Below, piece after piece: positions 11,196-23,302 of a DNA stretch of 64,000 bases (its first letter is position 1; each line of letters begins with the position of its first letter). Source of the DNA: Panorpa germanica (lineage: Eukaryota; Arthropoda; Insecta; Mecoptera; Panorpidae). The translations under genes were made by a program, and so were the position numbers. The notes beneath the pieces were generated by a model. The model saw nothing but the letters and a program-made list of their open reading frames with translations. It made no database searches and was not told the origin of the DNA. The stretch covers positions 2,108,001 through 2,172,000 of the forward strand of contig OY783223.1 in the NCBI GenBank assembly GCA_963678705.1. The letters are read 5' to 3'.

Positions 11196-11400
11196 AAATA
11201 AGATTTCTATAATTACAACATGATAAAATAACATTTAAAGAATACTTTGTGAAATTTTCATAAATAAATATCAAGAAATGAGCCATTGACAGCAAATCTC
11301 CGGTGACGTCACAAAAAAAAGTAACATTGCGATGTCCTCATCACTGCATTATTTGAAATCAAAAAACCAAAATGTTTTTATTTCAAATTTCAATAAAAAA
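11196..11400 (+). repeat. Repeat G, continuation after the P insertion
   Basis: Matches 44240-44430: 'tctataattacaacatgata', 'tatcaagaaatgagccattg', 'ccggtgacgtcacaaaaaaa'. The copy stops shortly after 'aaaaaaccaaaatg'. Confidence 0.6.
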
Positions 11401-12184
11401 TTTATTCACACCCCAATTGGGGAACGTCTGCACTGATAAAACTTTCAACTATATTAAATACACTAACCAGAAGTTCAAACTTATAACATTTTCCTTTTAA
11501 CTTTAGTGCAGTATCATAATTAGTTTTTCCTACGTTGTAATGAAAACAAGCTCGTAGCTCCTTCCCTTTCTCGTATTCAACAAGCTATAAATCACGAGGA
11601 AATGGAAAATCATTCTGCTTTGTATTATTTTAAATAGAGGTGATTAAATGAGAAAACTTTCTATAAAATTTTTTTTTTCTTTTTATTTTTTTTTGAAAAA
11701 TAAACACATTACAAAAATATAAAAACTTTTCTCGTAAAGTTTTATTATAAATTGCTCCGGTAATTAAAACAAGTGCGCGAGGGCAGTGGCGGGAGTGAAT
11801 GGGGCTGGACCGTCGTGAAGTTAGTCGTCCGGGTGTAAAACTTTACCGTTTAACTGTGAGTTTTAAAAAAGGGATTATTTTTATTACCGGAAAATAATGA
11901 ATTATTATTAAAATATATTAAAAACAGTGAAATATTGTTTAAAAATACAAATTGGTTATTAAAAGGCATGAAAAATGGGAGCCTGTTAATATAATACGGG
12001 CTGAGTTGGTTTTTATAACAGGCGTATAATTGTGTTGGCTGGAAATTAGGGAGCTAAGGGAATTGAAATCGAAAGCGAAGCTAATGCAAGAAAAGTTAAT
12101 TGCGTGGAAATTTTAAATCGTTTTATATATATGGTTTAACAACAGGGCCGGTCGCACAGTGCAAGCCTATGTAAAGAAATGATG
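11401..12184. other. Intronic sequence with a short GC-rich island
   Basis: Positions 11755-11850 stand out with 'caagtgcgcgagggcagtgg' and 'gctggaccgtcgtgaagtta' in a very AT-rich background. No ORF or repeat partner here. A regulatory element or conserved non-coding block is possible but unproven. Confidence 0.3.
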
Positions 12185-12365
12185 AAAAGAAAAGATGCTT
12201 ATGATTTTTTTGTCATGAAAGAGTTCAGTTTCTTACAGTCGTCCATTTTATAGGCTACATATGGCGAAACCACTCCATTTGTCAGAATACAAATGAAGAT
12301 AAAGTTGATGCAAACTATAATTGAAGTGCCATCGAAACAAAACACTTCACCAAACTGTTTACTTT
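12185..12365 (+). repeat. Segment shared with the long MITE A copy at 18492-19356
   Basis: 'tttgtcatgaaagagttca', 'aaccactcca', 'gaatacaaatgaagataaag' and 'cttcaccaaa' recur in inverted orientation inside family A copy 4 (18825-19035). It is either an independent repeat or an internal piece of a longer family A element. Confidence 0.55.
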
Positions 12366-12856
12366 CAATTCAACTTTATCAATATTAATTCTCAATTAAT
12401 TATTGATCTATAAGTATATTCATAATTTTATACGCCCGGTTGTTTGAATTATGCTGTAGTTAATTTTCTGCTATTTTAAGAATGTCTTGTATCATTCTCA
12501 TAACATGTTTATATAATTTGTATGTAAATTTATCAGATAAAAATAATCAAGTACATAGCTCAAGATTGCGACTGTACAAAAGAGAAAGTTACTCAAATTT
12601 GAGTAAAACATTAAAGAGTAATCAAAAACGGTTTAATTTGATGTTTTATTATGGAGTGTCATGAAGAGACGTGCCTTGTTAGTTGTTATCAACAAAGTAC
12701 AAAGTAAAGTAAACAAATCAGAAATCTATTTCATGTATATCAGTGTCAATAATCGATAAGTGCTAGTACAAGATTATTTGTCCTAAAATAAATATAGGTT
12801 TATTTGTTATTGCTGTTCAATGACTTTTGTATCATCTGGATCACAGGCGGAATAGG
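12366..12856. other. Unassigned AT-rich sequence
   Basis: A 60-codon ORF (12482-12664) has no recognisable domain. No repeat partner noted. Confidence 0.3.
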
Positions 12857-13010
12857 TACTAGGAAAGGGAAGGGGCAGAATAGAAACGGGAGGGAGAGCA
12901 TCAGGAAGACAGAAGCAGTACTGGCTTAAGTTTATTTATTTATTTTTTTTGGAAGGAGAGAGAATGAGTAGATAGAATAAGGAACACAAATGAATTGTAA
13001 TTTAATGATC
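12857..13010 (+). mobile_element. LINE F 3' region leading into the tandem array
   Basis: Purine-rich 'aaagggaaggggcagaatag' and 'aataaggaacacaaatgaat' also occur at 28045-28200. This indicates the 3' end of the same LINE family. In this copy the end is replaced by a tandem array made of inverted G sequence. Confidence 0.45.
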
Positions 13011-13990
13011 TAAAGGGGGAGGGGTAAGGTTTCAATTATTATTTATATTAATGATCAACATATTAAGTTTATTGTGTGAAAATTTGAAGTCGATTGGAGT
13101 AAAACTGTCGGAGATATAGAATTTTAAGTCTAAAGCTCTATATCTCCGACAGTTTTACTCCAATCGACTCAAGGAACACAAACGAATTGTAATTTAATGA
13201 TCTAAAGGGGGAGGGGTAAGGTTTCAATTATTATTTATATTAATGATCAACATATTAAGTTTATTGTGTGAAAATTTGAAGTCGATTGAAGTAAAACTGT
13301 CGGAGATATAGAATTTTAAGTCTAAAGCTCTATATCTCCGACAGTTTTACTACAATCGACACAAGGAACACGAATGAATTGTAATTTAATGATCTAAAGG
13401 GGGAGGGGTAGGATTTCAATTATTATAAATATTAATGATCAACATATTAAGTTTATTGTGTGAAAATTTGAAGTCGATTGAAGTAAAACTGTCGGAGATA
13501 TAGAATTTTAAGTCTAAAGCTCTATATCTCCGACAGTTTTACTACAATCGACACAAGGAACACGAATGAATTGTAATTTAATGATCTAAAGGGGGAGGGG
13601 TAGGATTTCAATTATTATTTATATTAATGATCAACATATTAAGTTTATTGTGTGAAAATTTGAAGTCGATTGAAGTAAAACTGTCGGAGATATAGAATTT
13701 TAAGTCTAAAGCTCTATATCTCCGACAGTTTTACTACAATCGACACAAGGAACACAAATGAATTGTAATTTAATGATCTAAAGGGGGAGGGGTAGGATTT
13801 CAATTATTATTTATATTAATGATCAACATATTAAGTTTATTGTGTGAAAATTTGAAGTCGATTGAAGTAAAACTGTCGGAGATATAGAATTTTAAGTCTT
13901 AAACTCTATATCTCCGACAGTTTTACTCCAATCGACTTCAAATTTTCACACAATAAACTTAATATGTTGTACATTAATAGAAACAAATAA
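13011..13990. repeat. 192-bp tandem array of hairpin units (about 5 copies)
   Basis: The marker 'taaagggggaggggta' starts at 13011, 13203, 13395, 13587 and 13779, an exact 192-bp period. Each unit has G-derived sequence in inverted orientation and an internal inverted repeat. In the first unit the arms 13089-13120 and 13137-13168 are perfect 32-mers around a 16-nt loop; middle units have one arm mismatch (ggag versus gaag). In the last unit the arms extend to about 66 bp (13824-13969). Units are nearly identical, so amplification is recent or homogenised. Confidence 0.9.
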
Positions 13991-14048
13991 ATATGACATT
14001 TGAGGTCAATATTTAGTACAGTTTTATAGAAATTAAGACATGGTTTGC
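13991..14048 (+). repeat. MITE A 3'-end fragment
   Basis: 'catttgaggtcaatatttag', 'tacagttttatagaaattaa' and 'gacatggt' correspond to the last about 50 bp of family A with a deletion. The terminal TIR is lost. Confidence 0.4.
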
Positions 14049-14779
14049 AGGCTCATTTTTGGTAAATAAAAACTACTCGCCCGCACCTCTTGCTCCCCCT
14101 CGCCCCCATCAGCCTCCTCACATTGTTGGACAATGACTCGAGCAAGCTGCAAGAAATCGTCTTCTTACTTTGCAGACATTCTGGTTTTATTTTTATGCAA
14201 GGTGTGAAAGAGAAATGGGGAAAGATACGTTCTAATAAGAATGTTACGATATAAGAATACACAAACGTCCAGCTGTCAAGAAAACCAGTTTTGCCAACCT
14301 AACACCAACAAACTGGAAAGCAAAGTAAATATATATTTTTGTTTGATCACGACAAGCCAAGCAGCCAACCAGCCAGCGCAACTCGTTGTTTACATTTCAT
14401 GTTCTATTAATAGATTCTGAATTGACATTTTATGAAAATGCATATCATTACAACCAAATATGGGTCAAATAGGTGTAGACTGTTGGGCGGTACAAGCACT
14501 CTGCATTCAAGCACCTCAAATTTCAAGCAATTTTTGTGATTTTTTCTAGGAAAACTAGTTCTATTATGTCTTCAGGTTTATTAGGAATTGTAAATTTTAA
14601 ACAAACTCATGTGTTGCTTCTGAAATTTAAAGTTTATTTTGGTGTTTACATACATATTTTAATAATTACATTGTTTAGTTTAAATCATACCTGAAATTTA
14701 AAGAAACGACATTTAAAGTTTATTATTTACCATAAATTGTCAATTTCTTTTTATCTAATTATAATTATAAATAGAATAT
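14049..14779. other. Unassigned, with a C-rich patch
   Basis: 'cgcccgcacctcttgctccc' and 'cctcgcccccatcagcctcc' at 14078-14118 form a C-rich patch. The minus-strand ORF over it (14053-14262) has no known domain. Confidence 0.3.
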
Positions 14780-14923
14780 ATAAGTAACTAACTGACTGAA
14801 AACATGAGCTCCGTCGACTTCAAATATCAACTGTGTTGGCCATTATGTTTATGTAGTATATGTTTTCACTTAACGGCCACTGTTTTACCGATAGACGAGC
14901 TTTGTACTAACTAAAGAAATATA
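14780..14923 (+). repeat. Repeat C, occupied at its end by MITE A
   Basis: 'tatgttttcacttaacggcc', 'actgttttaccgatagacga', 'actaactaaagaaatata' also occur, inverted, at 32965-33085. The last part recurs at 36080-36099. In both + strand copies a family A element starts right after 'aaagaaatata'. Confidence 0.5.
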
Positions 14924-15075
14924 GTGGGCTTGTGTCTTCATTTTTTAGTGGTCGATTTTCAATTGTTGATTGAAATTGATGTTAATAAATGTGTATTGGC
15001 GTGTCTATTTTATTAAATATCTTAATTTTGATGGAGATATAGCAATTAAAAGTTTGAATTGTAGTTTTAGCGCTG
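14924..15075 (+). mobile_element. MITE family A, copy 2 (5' 150 bp only)
   Basis: Starts gTGGGCTTGTGTC and follows the consensus through 'gtagttttagcgct'. It is then broken at a junction with MITE B. Confidence 0.75.
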
Positions 15076-15369
15076 TATAGTCATATAAAAATTGGAATCA
15101 TAACTAAAAAATATAGCAATATTCATTTTCAAAAGTTATTTTTGTGGTTCCAACTCTTTAAAAGTCAGTGGAAGAAAGCTTAAAATGTAGATACGTTATT
15201 CATATAACTAATTGCAGATTTAGATTTTGATTCGCGTTTATAGTTACTTACATAAAACGATTTAAACATAAAAAAACATGTTTTTTTTGATAATATTTAA
15301 CCTGCTGTATAGTATCTTCATCTATATTTCGCGAGTAAATAATGGCCCAGTATCGTTTCACTTTAATAT
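15076..15369 (-). mobile_element. MITE family B, copy 2
   Basis: Inverted copy of 26-322. Its right end 'ccagtatcgtttcact' is intact, but the other TIR is missing where it meets the truncated MITE A. The two elements were therefore fused by a deletion or recombination after insertion. Confidence 0.65.
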
Positions 15370-17214
15370 AATAAATTTGTTTCTTAACTCTACGCCTTGA
15401 TTAATTATCATTTTATTTAATGTTTCATTTAATTTCTTCAAGCCGGAGTATTATTTTAATATTTCTATTTAAGGAGGTACAAGACGTACCGTCAATACTA
15501 AAAGTTTATCTCTCGGTAATACGAAATGCAAAATACGAAGTACATGAGGGACGAGCAAATATTGGGACTGTACCTTTGAAAATGAATTTTTCAATTCCTT
15601 ATTAAACTGCTCTTTGCTTGTTAAAATGATTTTTTTATGCATATAATAGTTTAATAAATGAAAAATTACCTATAATTAATTTATATTAATTAATATAATT
15701 ATTTATATTTATTCTATATAAATTCAAATTAAATATTTTGAAAAAGGAATAATAAATTTGGCAACGCTGTAAATTTACGTGTGTTGACGCATGCGTGATT
15801 TGGTTCTTTGACAAATAAATTATTATATTTTATATATATAACATTTATTCCGATTTTGAATTTCCCGCTCAAATTGGCATTTGCAACGTTGCCGGCTTAT
15901 AACCTACATGTACTGTTTCTTAAAGGTTTTATTTAAATATTTTCGTATATAGGTATCCTTTTGATAATTTTCTTTTTGCAATAGTTACAGAAAAGATTCT
16001 TTTATATACACCTAGTTTTTGAAAGCCGTGTCACCATTTTTTTATAGTTAAAAGTTATATTATGTGGTGAAATTGAGCTAAAAATTATGATTTGTATGGA
16101 AAATGACTATTTTTAATCATGTATAAAAAGAAAACTATTAACCCTAGATCTCTAAAATTTTGAGACAGCATGTATTTTAACTATTTGTATCGACCATCCA
16201 AACTTCACAACGTTTTCATCATTTATGTTTACGTCCTGTACCTCCTTAATCGAATTCTTAAGAAAGGTATTTTACGAAATATTTTAGATGACACAAAAAC
16301 TGAAAACATAAGTATCTATTTCTTTACAAAACACTGCTGCTAACATTGTATATCAGAATGAGTTAACAATGTCCTTCTAAATTCCTCCACAGCTTCACTA
16401 CTATCAATAAAAAAGTAAGTTCTTCTTTACAGCGATATTCTATGCCAGCGAGACAATAATATGTAATGCATACCTCAAAATAACTTTAAAAAGCAAAAGC
16501 TATTTCGAATTATGTTTCTTATTGACTTTTATAGAAACGTAAATACGTAAAATTTAGTAAGCGATTAATGTGTCATCTTAGTTACAAAGAGTAGGCATCG
16601 AGATGTTTTGGAAAACGTTATTCTTTGACGCGTAACAGGACTACAAGGGCATCCACTGTGCTGGTTGAGTAAATGACCACGACATGAGGACTCGAGGGAG
16701 AGGTACAGGACAGGGTGGGAAGGGTTGAGAAGGAGGATGGGAAGGAGACGAGAATATCTACAATCTGTTCATGCGTCGCATGGATTATTGAATCAGAAAT
16801 GTCTCTGGGTTTTTCTTAGAAATGCATATAGTAAACTAAACAGAGTTCAAGTTTATTTAACATAAAAAGTTTACTTGTTACATAACATTTACATTAATTA
16901 TTACACATTAATGTCTATAACATTAATAAAGCTATTTATGCAAGATTCTTTAATGTTACATATTAATTAATATATTAATAAAAGATTTTTAATGTTTTTT
17001 GCATTTATTTTATGACAATGTTCAGAATTATGTTAAACTTTGGTAAATAATGTGACGTAACGTTAGGTAAAAAATATTTATATGAAATATTAGTTAAATA
17101 GAATGTTTATATAATATTTTACTTAGCGGGTATAGTTTTTATTAAAAGAAATCGCTTTGTATATAGAAATCGGTATAACTAAAATATACGCTTGGTGTAT
17201 AACAAAGATGGCAA
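15370..17214. other. Long AT-rich intronic stretch, nothing recognised
   Basis: No ORF with a known domain and no repeat family of this window. A small purine-rich patch with some C lies at about 16680-16760. The 61-codon ORF at 15420-15605 looks like chance. Confidence 0.4.
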
Positions 17215-17850
17215 TGGGCTTGTGTCCTCATTTTTTAGTGGTCGATTTTTCAATTGTTGATTGAAATTGATGTTAATAAATGTGTATTGGCGTGTCTATG
17301 TTATTAAATATCTAAATGTTGACGGAGATATAGCAATTAAAAGTTTGAATTGTAGTTTTAGCGCTAGAAATGGTCGGCCATATTTGTATGACGTGAAATG
17401 CATTTTAACGTCAGTTATTTGTTGAGTAGGTCAGTGCTGTGGTAATGTTTTGTAGCTGTTGGTAGTCGAAATAATCAAGTCAAGTCAAAGAATAATAAGT
17501 TTTTATTTTATTTAACCCTGTTACGGTAGAGATAATATTGAAATTTTATTGTTCCTTGAAATAGCTGTAAATAATATTTGATATTTTGATATATAAATAC
17601 ATATAGCAGAGATTTATGAGCTATAAGGTTGGTAACCTTACACAAGGATTGTGATGTCACATGCATTTGGAATGCATACAACGTTGAATCCCTTTAATAA
17701 TTAAAGAGACAAAATGACTTTTTTAATTGTTAATATCTCTTAACATATAAGGAGTTATTAAAAAACAATTGAACATTTGAGGTTCTAGTAACTCACTTTA
17801 TCAATATATAGTACACTTTTATAGAAATTAAGACATAGGACACAAGCCCA
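17215..17850 (+). mobile_element. MITE family A, copy 3, full length
   Basis: 636 bp from TGGGCTTGTGTCC to GGACACAAGCCCA, flanked by ..CAA and TTT... It carries the internal palindrome 'aaggttggtaacctt'. Non-coding, no stop-free frame conserved between copies. Confidence 0.9.
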
Positions 17851-18491
17851 TTTATTTCAATCAAAAATTAAAACAATCGAGTTTACAAATTATTCCAGAA
17901 TCTTTTAGCAAATATTTGCTACGTTCCGGTTACAAATATTTGGTCTATTATTGAATAGGATCCAGAAAATAAACACAACAATTATATTTAAAACACATTA
18001 CGTTATAACAGTAATTAAATTGCCTAATTAAAATGATTACAATTAATGTAATGGCGTTAGTATTATCTTGATGATATCCCACGGGAATTAATAACGGCTA
18101 GATCGCCATTATCCTTGTGTGCTCATAGTTATTAGAGCTGGGGAATGGGAATTGTGGAAGGAATATCGAAGTCGCTCCAATACCAGCACCAGCAGAATAC
18201 TCATACAGTATACGTACTATTCAGCTAGCGATTTGTACTTCGAACGCGCAGCTCATGAAGTCATGGTTTTCGATAGTCATAGAGCTTACATAGGATAATA
18301 ATACAGCGGCAGGCTGATCTATTAATTATCCATGGTACACTTTTTCGCGACTTAAACATGCGACATCGACCACTTTATGCTGTATTAAAATATATTTTTT
18401 CTACCACAACGTAATTTTATTTATAATTATGTCGTTTTTTAACTATATTACAAGATTGAACATTTGAAATAAATTAAATAAAAATATATAA
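17851..18491. other. Unassigned spacer between two MITE A copies
   Basis: Less AT-rich part at 18100-18320 ('cgctccaataccagcaccag'), no ORF and no repeat partner. Confidence 0.35.
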
Positions 18492-19356
18492 TGGGCTTGT
18501 GTCCTATGTCCTTATTTCTATAAAAGTGTACTATATATTGATAAGGTGGGTTACTAGAACCTCAAATGTTCAATTATTTTTTAATAACTCCTTATATGTT
18601 AAGAGATATTAACAATTAAAAAAGTCATTTTGTCTCTTTAATTATTAAAGGGATTCAACGTTGTACACATTCCTAATGCATGTGATATCACAACCGCTGC
18701 CAACCTTATAGCTCGTAAATCTCTGCTATATGTATTTATATATCAAAATATCAAATATGATTTACAGCTATTTCAAGGAACAATAAAATTTCAATATTAT
18801 GTCTGTCTTACCCAGTAAACAATTTGGTGAAGTGCCCTATTTAGTGACGTTTCTATCACTATTTCACTTCAATTATAGTTCGCATCAACTTTATCTTCAT
18901 TTGTATTCCGACAGGTGGAGTGGTTCCGTCATCTGTAGCCGATAAAACAGACATTTCATATGAACGATTGTGAGAAACTGAACTATAAATGAACTCTTTC
19001 ATGACAAAGAAGTCATACGCATCTCCAATATGATGTCAACGTGACTCCAAAATAATAATAAAATAAAAACTTATTATTCTTTGATTTGACTTGATTATTT
19101 CGACTACCAACAGCTACTAAACATTACCACAGCATTGACCTACTCAACAAATAACTATATAAGTATAAAATGCATTTCACGTCATACAAATGGTCGACCA
19201 TTTCCTGCGCTAAAACTACAATTCAAATTTTTAATTGCTATATCTCCGTCAATATTTAGATATTTAATAAAATAGACACGCCAATACACATTTATTAACA
19301 ATAGTTTCAATCAACAATTGAAAAATCGACCAGTAAAAAATGAGGATACAAGCCTA
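18492..19356 (-). mobile_element. MITE family A, copy 4, long form with extra internal segment
   Basis: 865 bp. Both termini are present (TGGGCTTGTGTCCT, and the right end mutated to 'ggatacaagccta'). Between about 18820 and 19050 it carries an additional 230 bp absent from the 640-bp copies and shared with 12185-12365. This is either a longer ancestral form or a nested insertion. Confidence 0.8.
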
Positions 19357-20339
19357 TTGTAAGTAGTGAAATTGTGGCCTTCTTGCATAAGACCGCGTTA
19401 TTATAATTCTTACAGATAAACGCATTTGTATACCTTTAAGGTTAAGTAATAAATATTTAGTTTATGAATTGCTACTGATTTAATACACTATATTAGCTAA
19501 GAAAGTAGTTCACAATAATGAGTTTGGTTATTCCTATTATGAGAAAAGCATGGTGTGTGGGCCATAACATTATTCCACACGTGTAAAATGCGTAAAATAA
19601 TTCTTACTTTAAAGTCTTGTAAATTACAATGCAATACATTTAACATAGAGAAGACGTCGTTGAAATCGTCTGCCGCTGTAAACAATGGGAACGAACCATA
19701 CCGAATGCAACCTATTCTCGTGATCCATTTTTCACGCACGGCTGACTGAAATACAATGTAGTCATTCGTCCAACGTCTAACGAATAATGTTTTAAACGTC
19801 GCTTCAATTAGATTTCGAAATAAACAGAATAATGTTTTGCTTCAATTAGAAATAATCCAGGAATATTAAAAACGTTGTAACCTAAATTCTTAATAGAGTT
19901 GTTGAAATTGTTGGCATGTGTTTAATTTAGTTAAGACGCAAGACTTAGAAGACCAGGGACTGGGAACTACGTAGAAATTTATTAAATGGGTTTTGTATTT
20001 AGTTATAAAATATATTTGTACACGAAAAACATTATTGGATTTAACATGATATGAGACGGCTCATTCCCATTCACTGTTTTTGTTGGATTTAAATTTAGCG
20101 CCCTCTCGGTATTGACACTATTTGTATCTTTCTTTCTACACACGGTAATACTGTAGTTAATACTATAACTCTGTAATACCGTCCTACTATGTATTCTATA
20201 CTCTGTGACATCATAACTCGTGTGTACATCTAATTAAATATAATAAACCTGATTAATATAAATTAATAGTTTATCTCTGCTAAATATAACAGTTTTGATA
20301 TTTAATTTACTGTTTTTATCTAATATTTTAATCTAGATT
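19357..20339. other. Unassigned AT-rich sequence
   Basis: Overlapping 64- and 80-codon ORFs at 19497-19749 on both strands have no recognisable domain. Confidence 0.35.
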
Positions 20340-20720
20340 TCAGGTTTTCAGAATAAGCATTTCTAGTCACAATCGTGTTTTAATTTGAGTTTAGTTAATT
20401 TAGTTGGTGTGCATGCATCTTTAGTAATATAAATTTCAACAGTTCGACAGTTGGACAAAATTGAGGGTGAAATAATTAAAATTTCTGTTTTTAATAACAA
20501 TTAGTAATAGAAATTGTTCTTATTTATTTATTTTTGACAAACTGACAACACATTTTGGAGGTTATAAACATTGGACCTTGTAAAGTTCTAAAAAAACTAA
20601 GAAAACTTAAAAAATAAATTAAATTAAAAATAGTACTGTGAATGACTACGCGTATTGCCATATGCTAAACAATTTAAATTAAATACAAAATAAAATTTAA
20701 GCAGTGAGTGGTACTTAAAG
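20340..20720 (+). repeat. Dispersed repeat family E, copy 1
   Basis: 'gctgtttttaataacaatta'-type sequence, 'cacattttggaggttataa', 'acattggacctt' and 'catatgctaaacaatttaaa' recur at 50880-51360, 51370-51655 and 52302-52400. AT-rich, no ORF. Confidence 0.6.
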
Positions 20721-20938
20721 CTTTGAATTTAAGGTTTCAAACTAAAATGTTACAACTTCTGCTTGTAAAATATAAAGAAATAAAATTAATTAAAAGATAC
20801 CAGAATTTATGAGGGTCAGTTATAATTATTCACGACTAGTAATGATTAAATAATGTTTGTTTCGTGATATTTTTTTTGGGATTAGGTTTTATTTGTTGTC
20901 GGAATTGTTATAAATTTTAAATATGGTGAATCTTCCAA

Positions 20939-21636
20939 AATCCTATATTATAATGTTCCAACTGTATGTTTATATTCTTATATGTTTGGTACTGAATTTT
21001 GTATGGTAACTCGAAAACGGCAACGTCAATGTTTTTGAAAATTTCCTATTTCGCAGAGAAAACAATTCTAAGACTTTTGGCGTCCCCGGATTTTGGAAAA
21101 ACTGGAAAAGAAGTGAATCCTTTTTTGCTGTATTACTTTTAATTCGTAAAATATAGAAAGTTGAAATTTTGCTGACATGTCTCAAAAATTAGAAATTCAA
21201 AAATTGAAAAAGGAGGGGTTGAAGAAATTCGAGGGCCCGATAGGGAATTTTGGAGAAATTTCATATTCTGGATTCTAGTATAATTAAGTATATTATTAAT
21301 AAAAAAAAATTCAAAATTTTATTTGGGGGCAGTATTTGCCGAGAATAAAAATTGTGCTGGAAAGTTGAAATTTTGTAAATAGGATAACCTTGGTAATCCG
21401 AATCGAAAAAAAATCCCAAATTTTGAATGAAGTTGGTCAAATAACGAATAAATTGAAAATATTTTTTATTTTGATAAAAAAAATATATTTTTTTAGCCAA
21501 TTTATTATTGAGCGAGTTTATTATTTCAATTTAAAAATAGAGTTAAATATGAAATGTAATTACGAATTGTTTTATTGGTTTCAAATCATACACGCCAAAA
21601 GGACGTCACTTTGCGACGAGGGTATTAACTCTAGTA
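20939..21636 (-). repeat. Repeat family P, copy 2
   Basis: Inverted copy of 10501-11195 and 40082-40768. It starts 'cctatattataatgttccaa' and ends 'gagggtattaactctagta'. The ORFs here (20970-21185, 21261-21500, 21390-21692) are shadows of AT-rich repeat sequence. Confidence 0.65.
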
Positions 21637-22744
21637 TTGTCTATAAAGTAGATCGATCTCTAATAAAAACAACCTCTCTAAAACAACATTAACAAAATAA
21701 ATTCGTTTCTAAATCCCTGGTTAACACAAATATTAAATACCCGAAATTCTTAAAGATAATGGTTTAACGCTATGATGACCTATAAAGCAAACTATTCATT
21801 GAATTTAATAAATTAGCATATCGCATTTTGAAATGTATGCATACGAGTATACTATACTATTTATTAATACAGAAAAAGAAGTTATAAATAGAATAAGTAT
21901 TCTAACCTAACTTTCTGAGTTTTATAACCTAACATATCTTACAATATCGTTGTTTTGCTTTGGCTGTCTTCGTAATGATAATGTATATATGTAAGTTAAC
22001 AACACGCATTGGCTTGCAGGAAAAACTAAACAGAAAAGGGGCTTTTTAGACGATTAGATTATATCAAATTCGATTTTAGTTTCATTTGATACAGTTTAGA
22101 TTTTACACAGATTTTAGTTTACACGATCCTGCGGCCATTCGTGACTTACGTTCACTAGTTAGGGAATGGAATCCTTTCCCTATTTTAAGGGGAAGGAAGC
22201 GCGGTGTTAGGTAGCGTGGTTACAGAATTTTTAGTTGCTATTATGCTGTACATAGAAGAGCAAGATGCTTTTTGAGTGCGTACATTTTTCGAGAACGGTC
22301 GTTCATTCATTCGCGTGTGTCGTCTATTTCGATTTTACTATCAATTGCGGAATATTGGTGAGGCGCCAAGAATTGAGTATTTACAGAATACAATTAGACA
22401 GTTATTTTGAATCCGAATCTGAATCTGATCGTGTAAAAAGCCCGTAAACAGTAAACACTGTGGACTGAGGTCGTAAAACTCTTTAGCCGTTGGAAGGCGA
22501 TGGAGGGCGTATTCGACGTGATTTTAGCACCAGATTATAGGGAAGAGCTAGGGCAGAAGGCTTCTGTTGATGATAATCTTTAATCTTATAAAATACAACA
22601 TCAATGTTTTTACGCAAGAGAAAAGATACAACTAAAGGGAAAAGATAGATATTGAAATAACATGCAATGTTTTAACTGTAAATTCAATGGACCTACTTAA
22701 TATAATAGCTTTATACAAGAAGATCTTGCTTATACGTATATGCA
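21637..22744. other. Unassigned intronic sequence
   Basis: A moderately GC-rich patch at 22120-22240 ('gaagcgcggtgttaggtagc'). The 60-codon ORF at 22265-22447 lacks known motifs. TA-rich microsatellite at 22738-22760. Confidence 0.35.
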
Positions 22745-23225
22745 TATATATATATACATTTTTTTTTTATATTTATTTACTTATTTGCCTTGACTTTCTT
22801 TCGTCATAGCCACCATCAAACATTTTTTATACATCTTTAATAATTTATAATTCAATTTTACAAATTTCTAAATATTTCAATAATTCACTAATTAATTTTG
22901 AATCACTTAACAAAAATTTAGTATTAACAGGAAAAGTTTTAACACATCTAATATATCACTATTCAATTTTGTTCTTTCTAAACTATAATTTATGCATTCT
23001 TTTTCTTCATTTCTTCACCACATGTACATCTATCGTCAGATTTAATATTAATTTTGTACAGGTGAGCTGGAGTTTTGCAATGATTGCTTTTGATTCTGAT
23101 TATAGTTGATATAATTTTGCGGGACTCATTTCTAAACCATCTTTTCTTACTTAAATTTGGATGTAACATATAATAACCTCTTCCTTTTAACTGACTTTTG
23201 TTAATGAAATCTGTGTTTCTCAAAT
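22745..23225 (-). pseudogene. LINE fragment: C-terminal RNase H-side region of a Jockey-type polyprotein
   Basis: On the minus strand a 77-codon ORF (22990-23223) contains 'RIKSNHCKTPAHLYKINIK' and then DDRCTCGEE. This is the conserved tail of insect LINE ORF2 (an IR.GH....HL..I.I...D..C.CGE pattern). After a frameshift, two further in-frame pieces carry on to a stop near 22845. The end is A-rich on the minus strand (T run 22762-22771), as expected for the 3' end. It is 5'-truncated and dead. Confidence 0.65.
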
Positions 23226-23244
23226 TGAAGTTTAATTTTTTGAT

Positions 23245-23302
23245 TATATTAAAAATTTCATATTAAGGTAATTTCACTTTCATATGAAATTTTTAATATA
23301 AT
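23245..23302. repeat. Perfect 18-bp inverted repeat (hairpin)
   Basis: 'atattaaaaatttcatat' is followed after about 17 nt by its exact reverse complement 'atatgaaatttttaatat'. It sits next to the LINE fragment and may mark an insertion junction. Confidence 0.6.

Noticed and set aside
13011..13990. CRISPR-like array
   Set aside because: 192-bp units have no short repeat/unique spacer alternation and the context is eukaryotic; it is a tandem satellite-like repeat.
21261..21692. ORFs on both strands rich in Phe, Ile, Lys
   Set aside because: Located in repeat P; AT-rich repeat sequence read in arbitrary frames.
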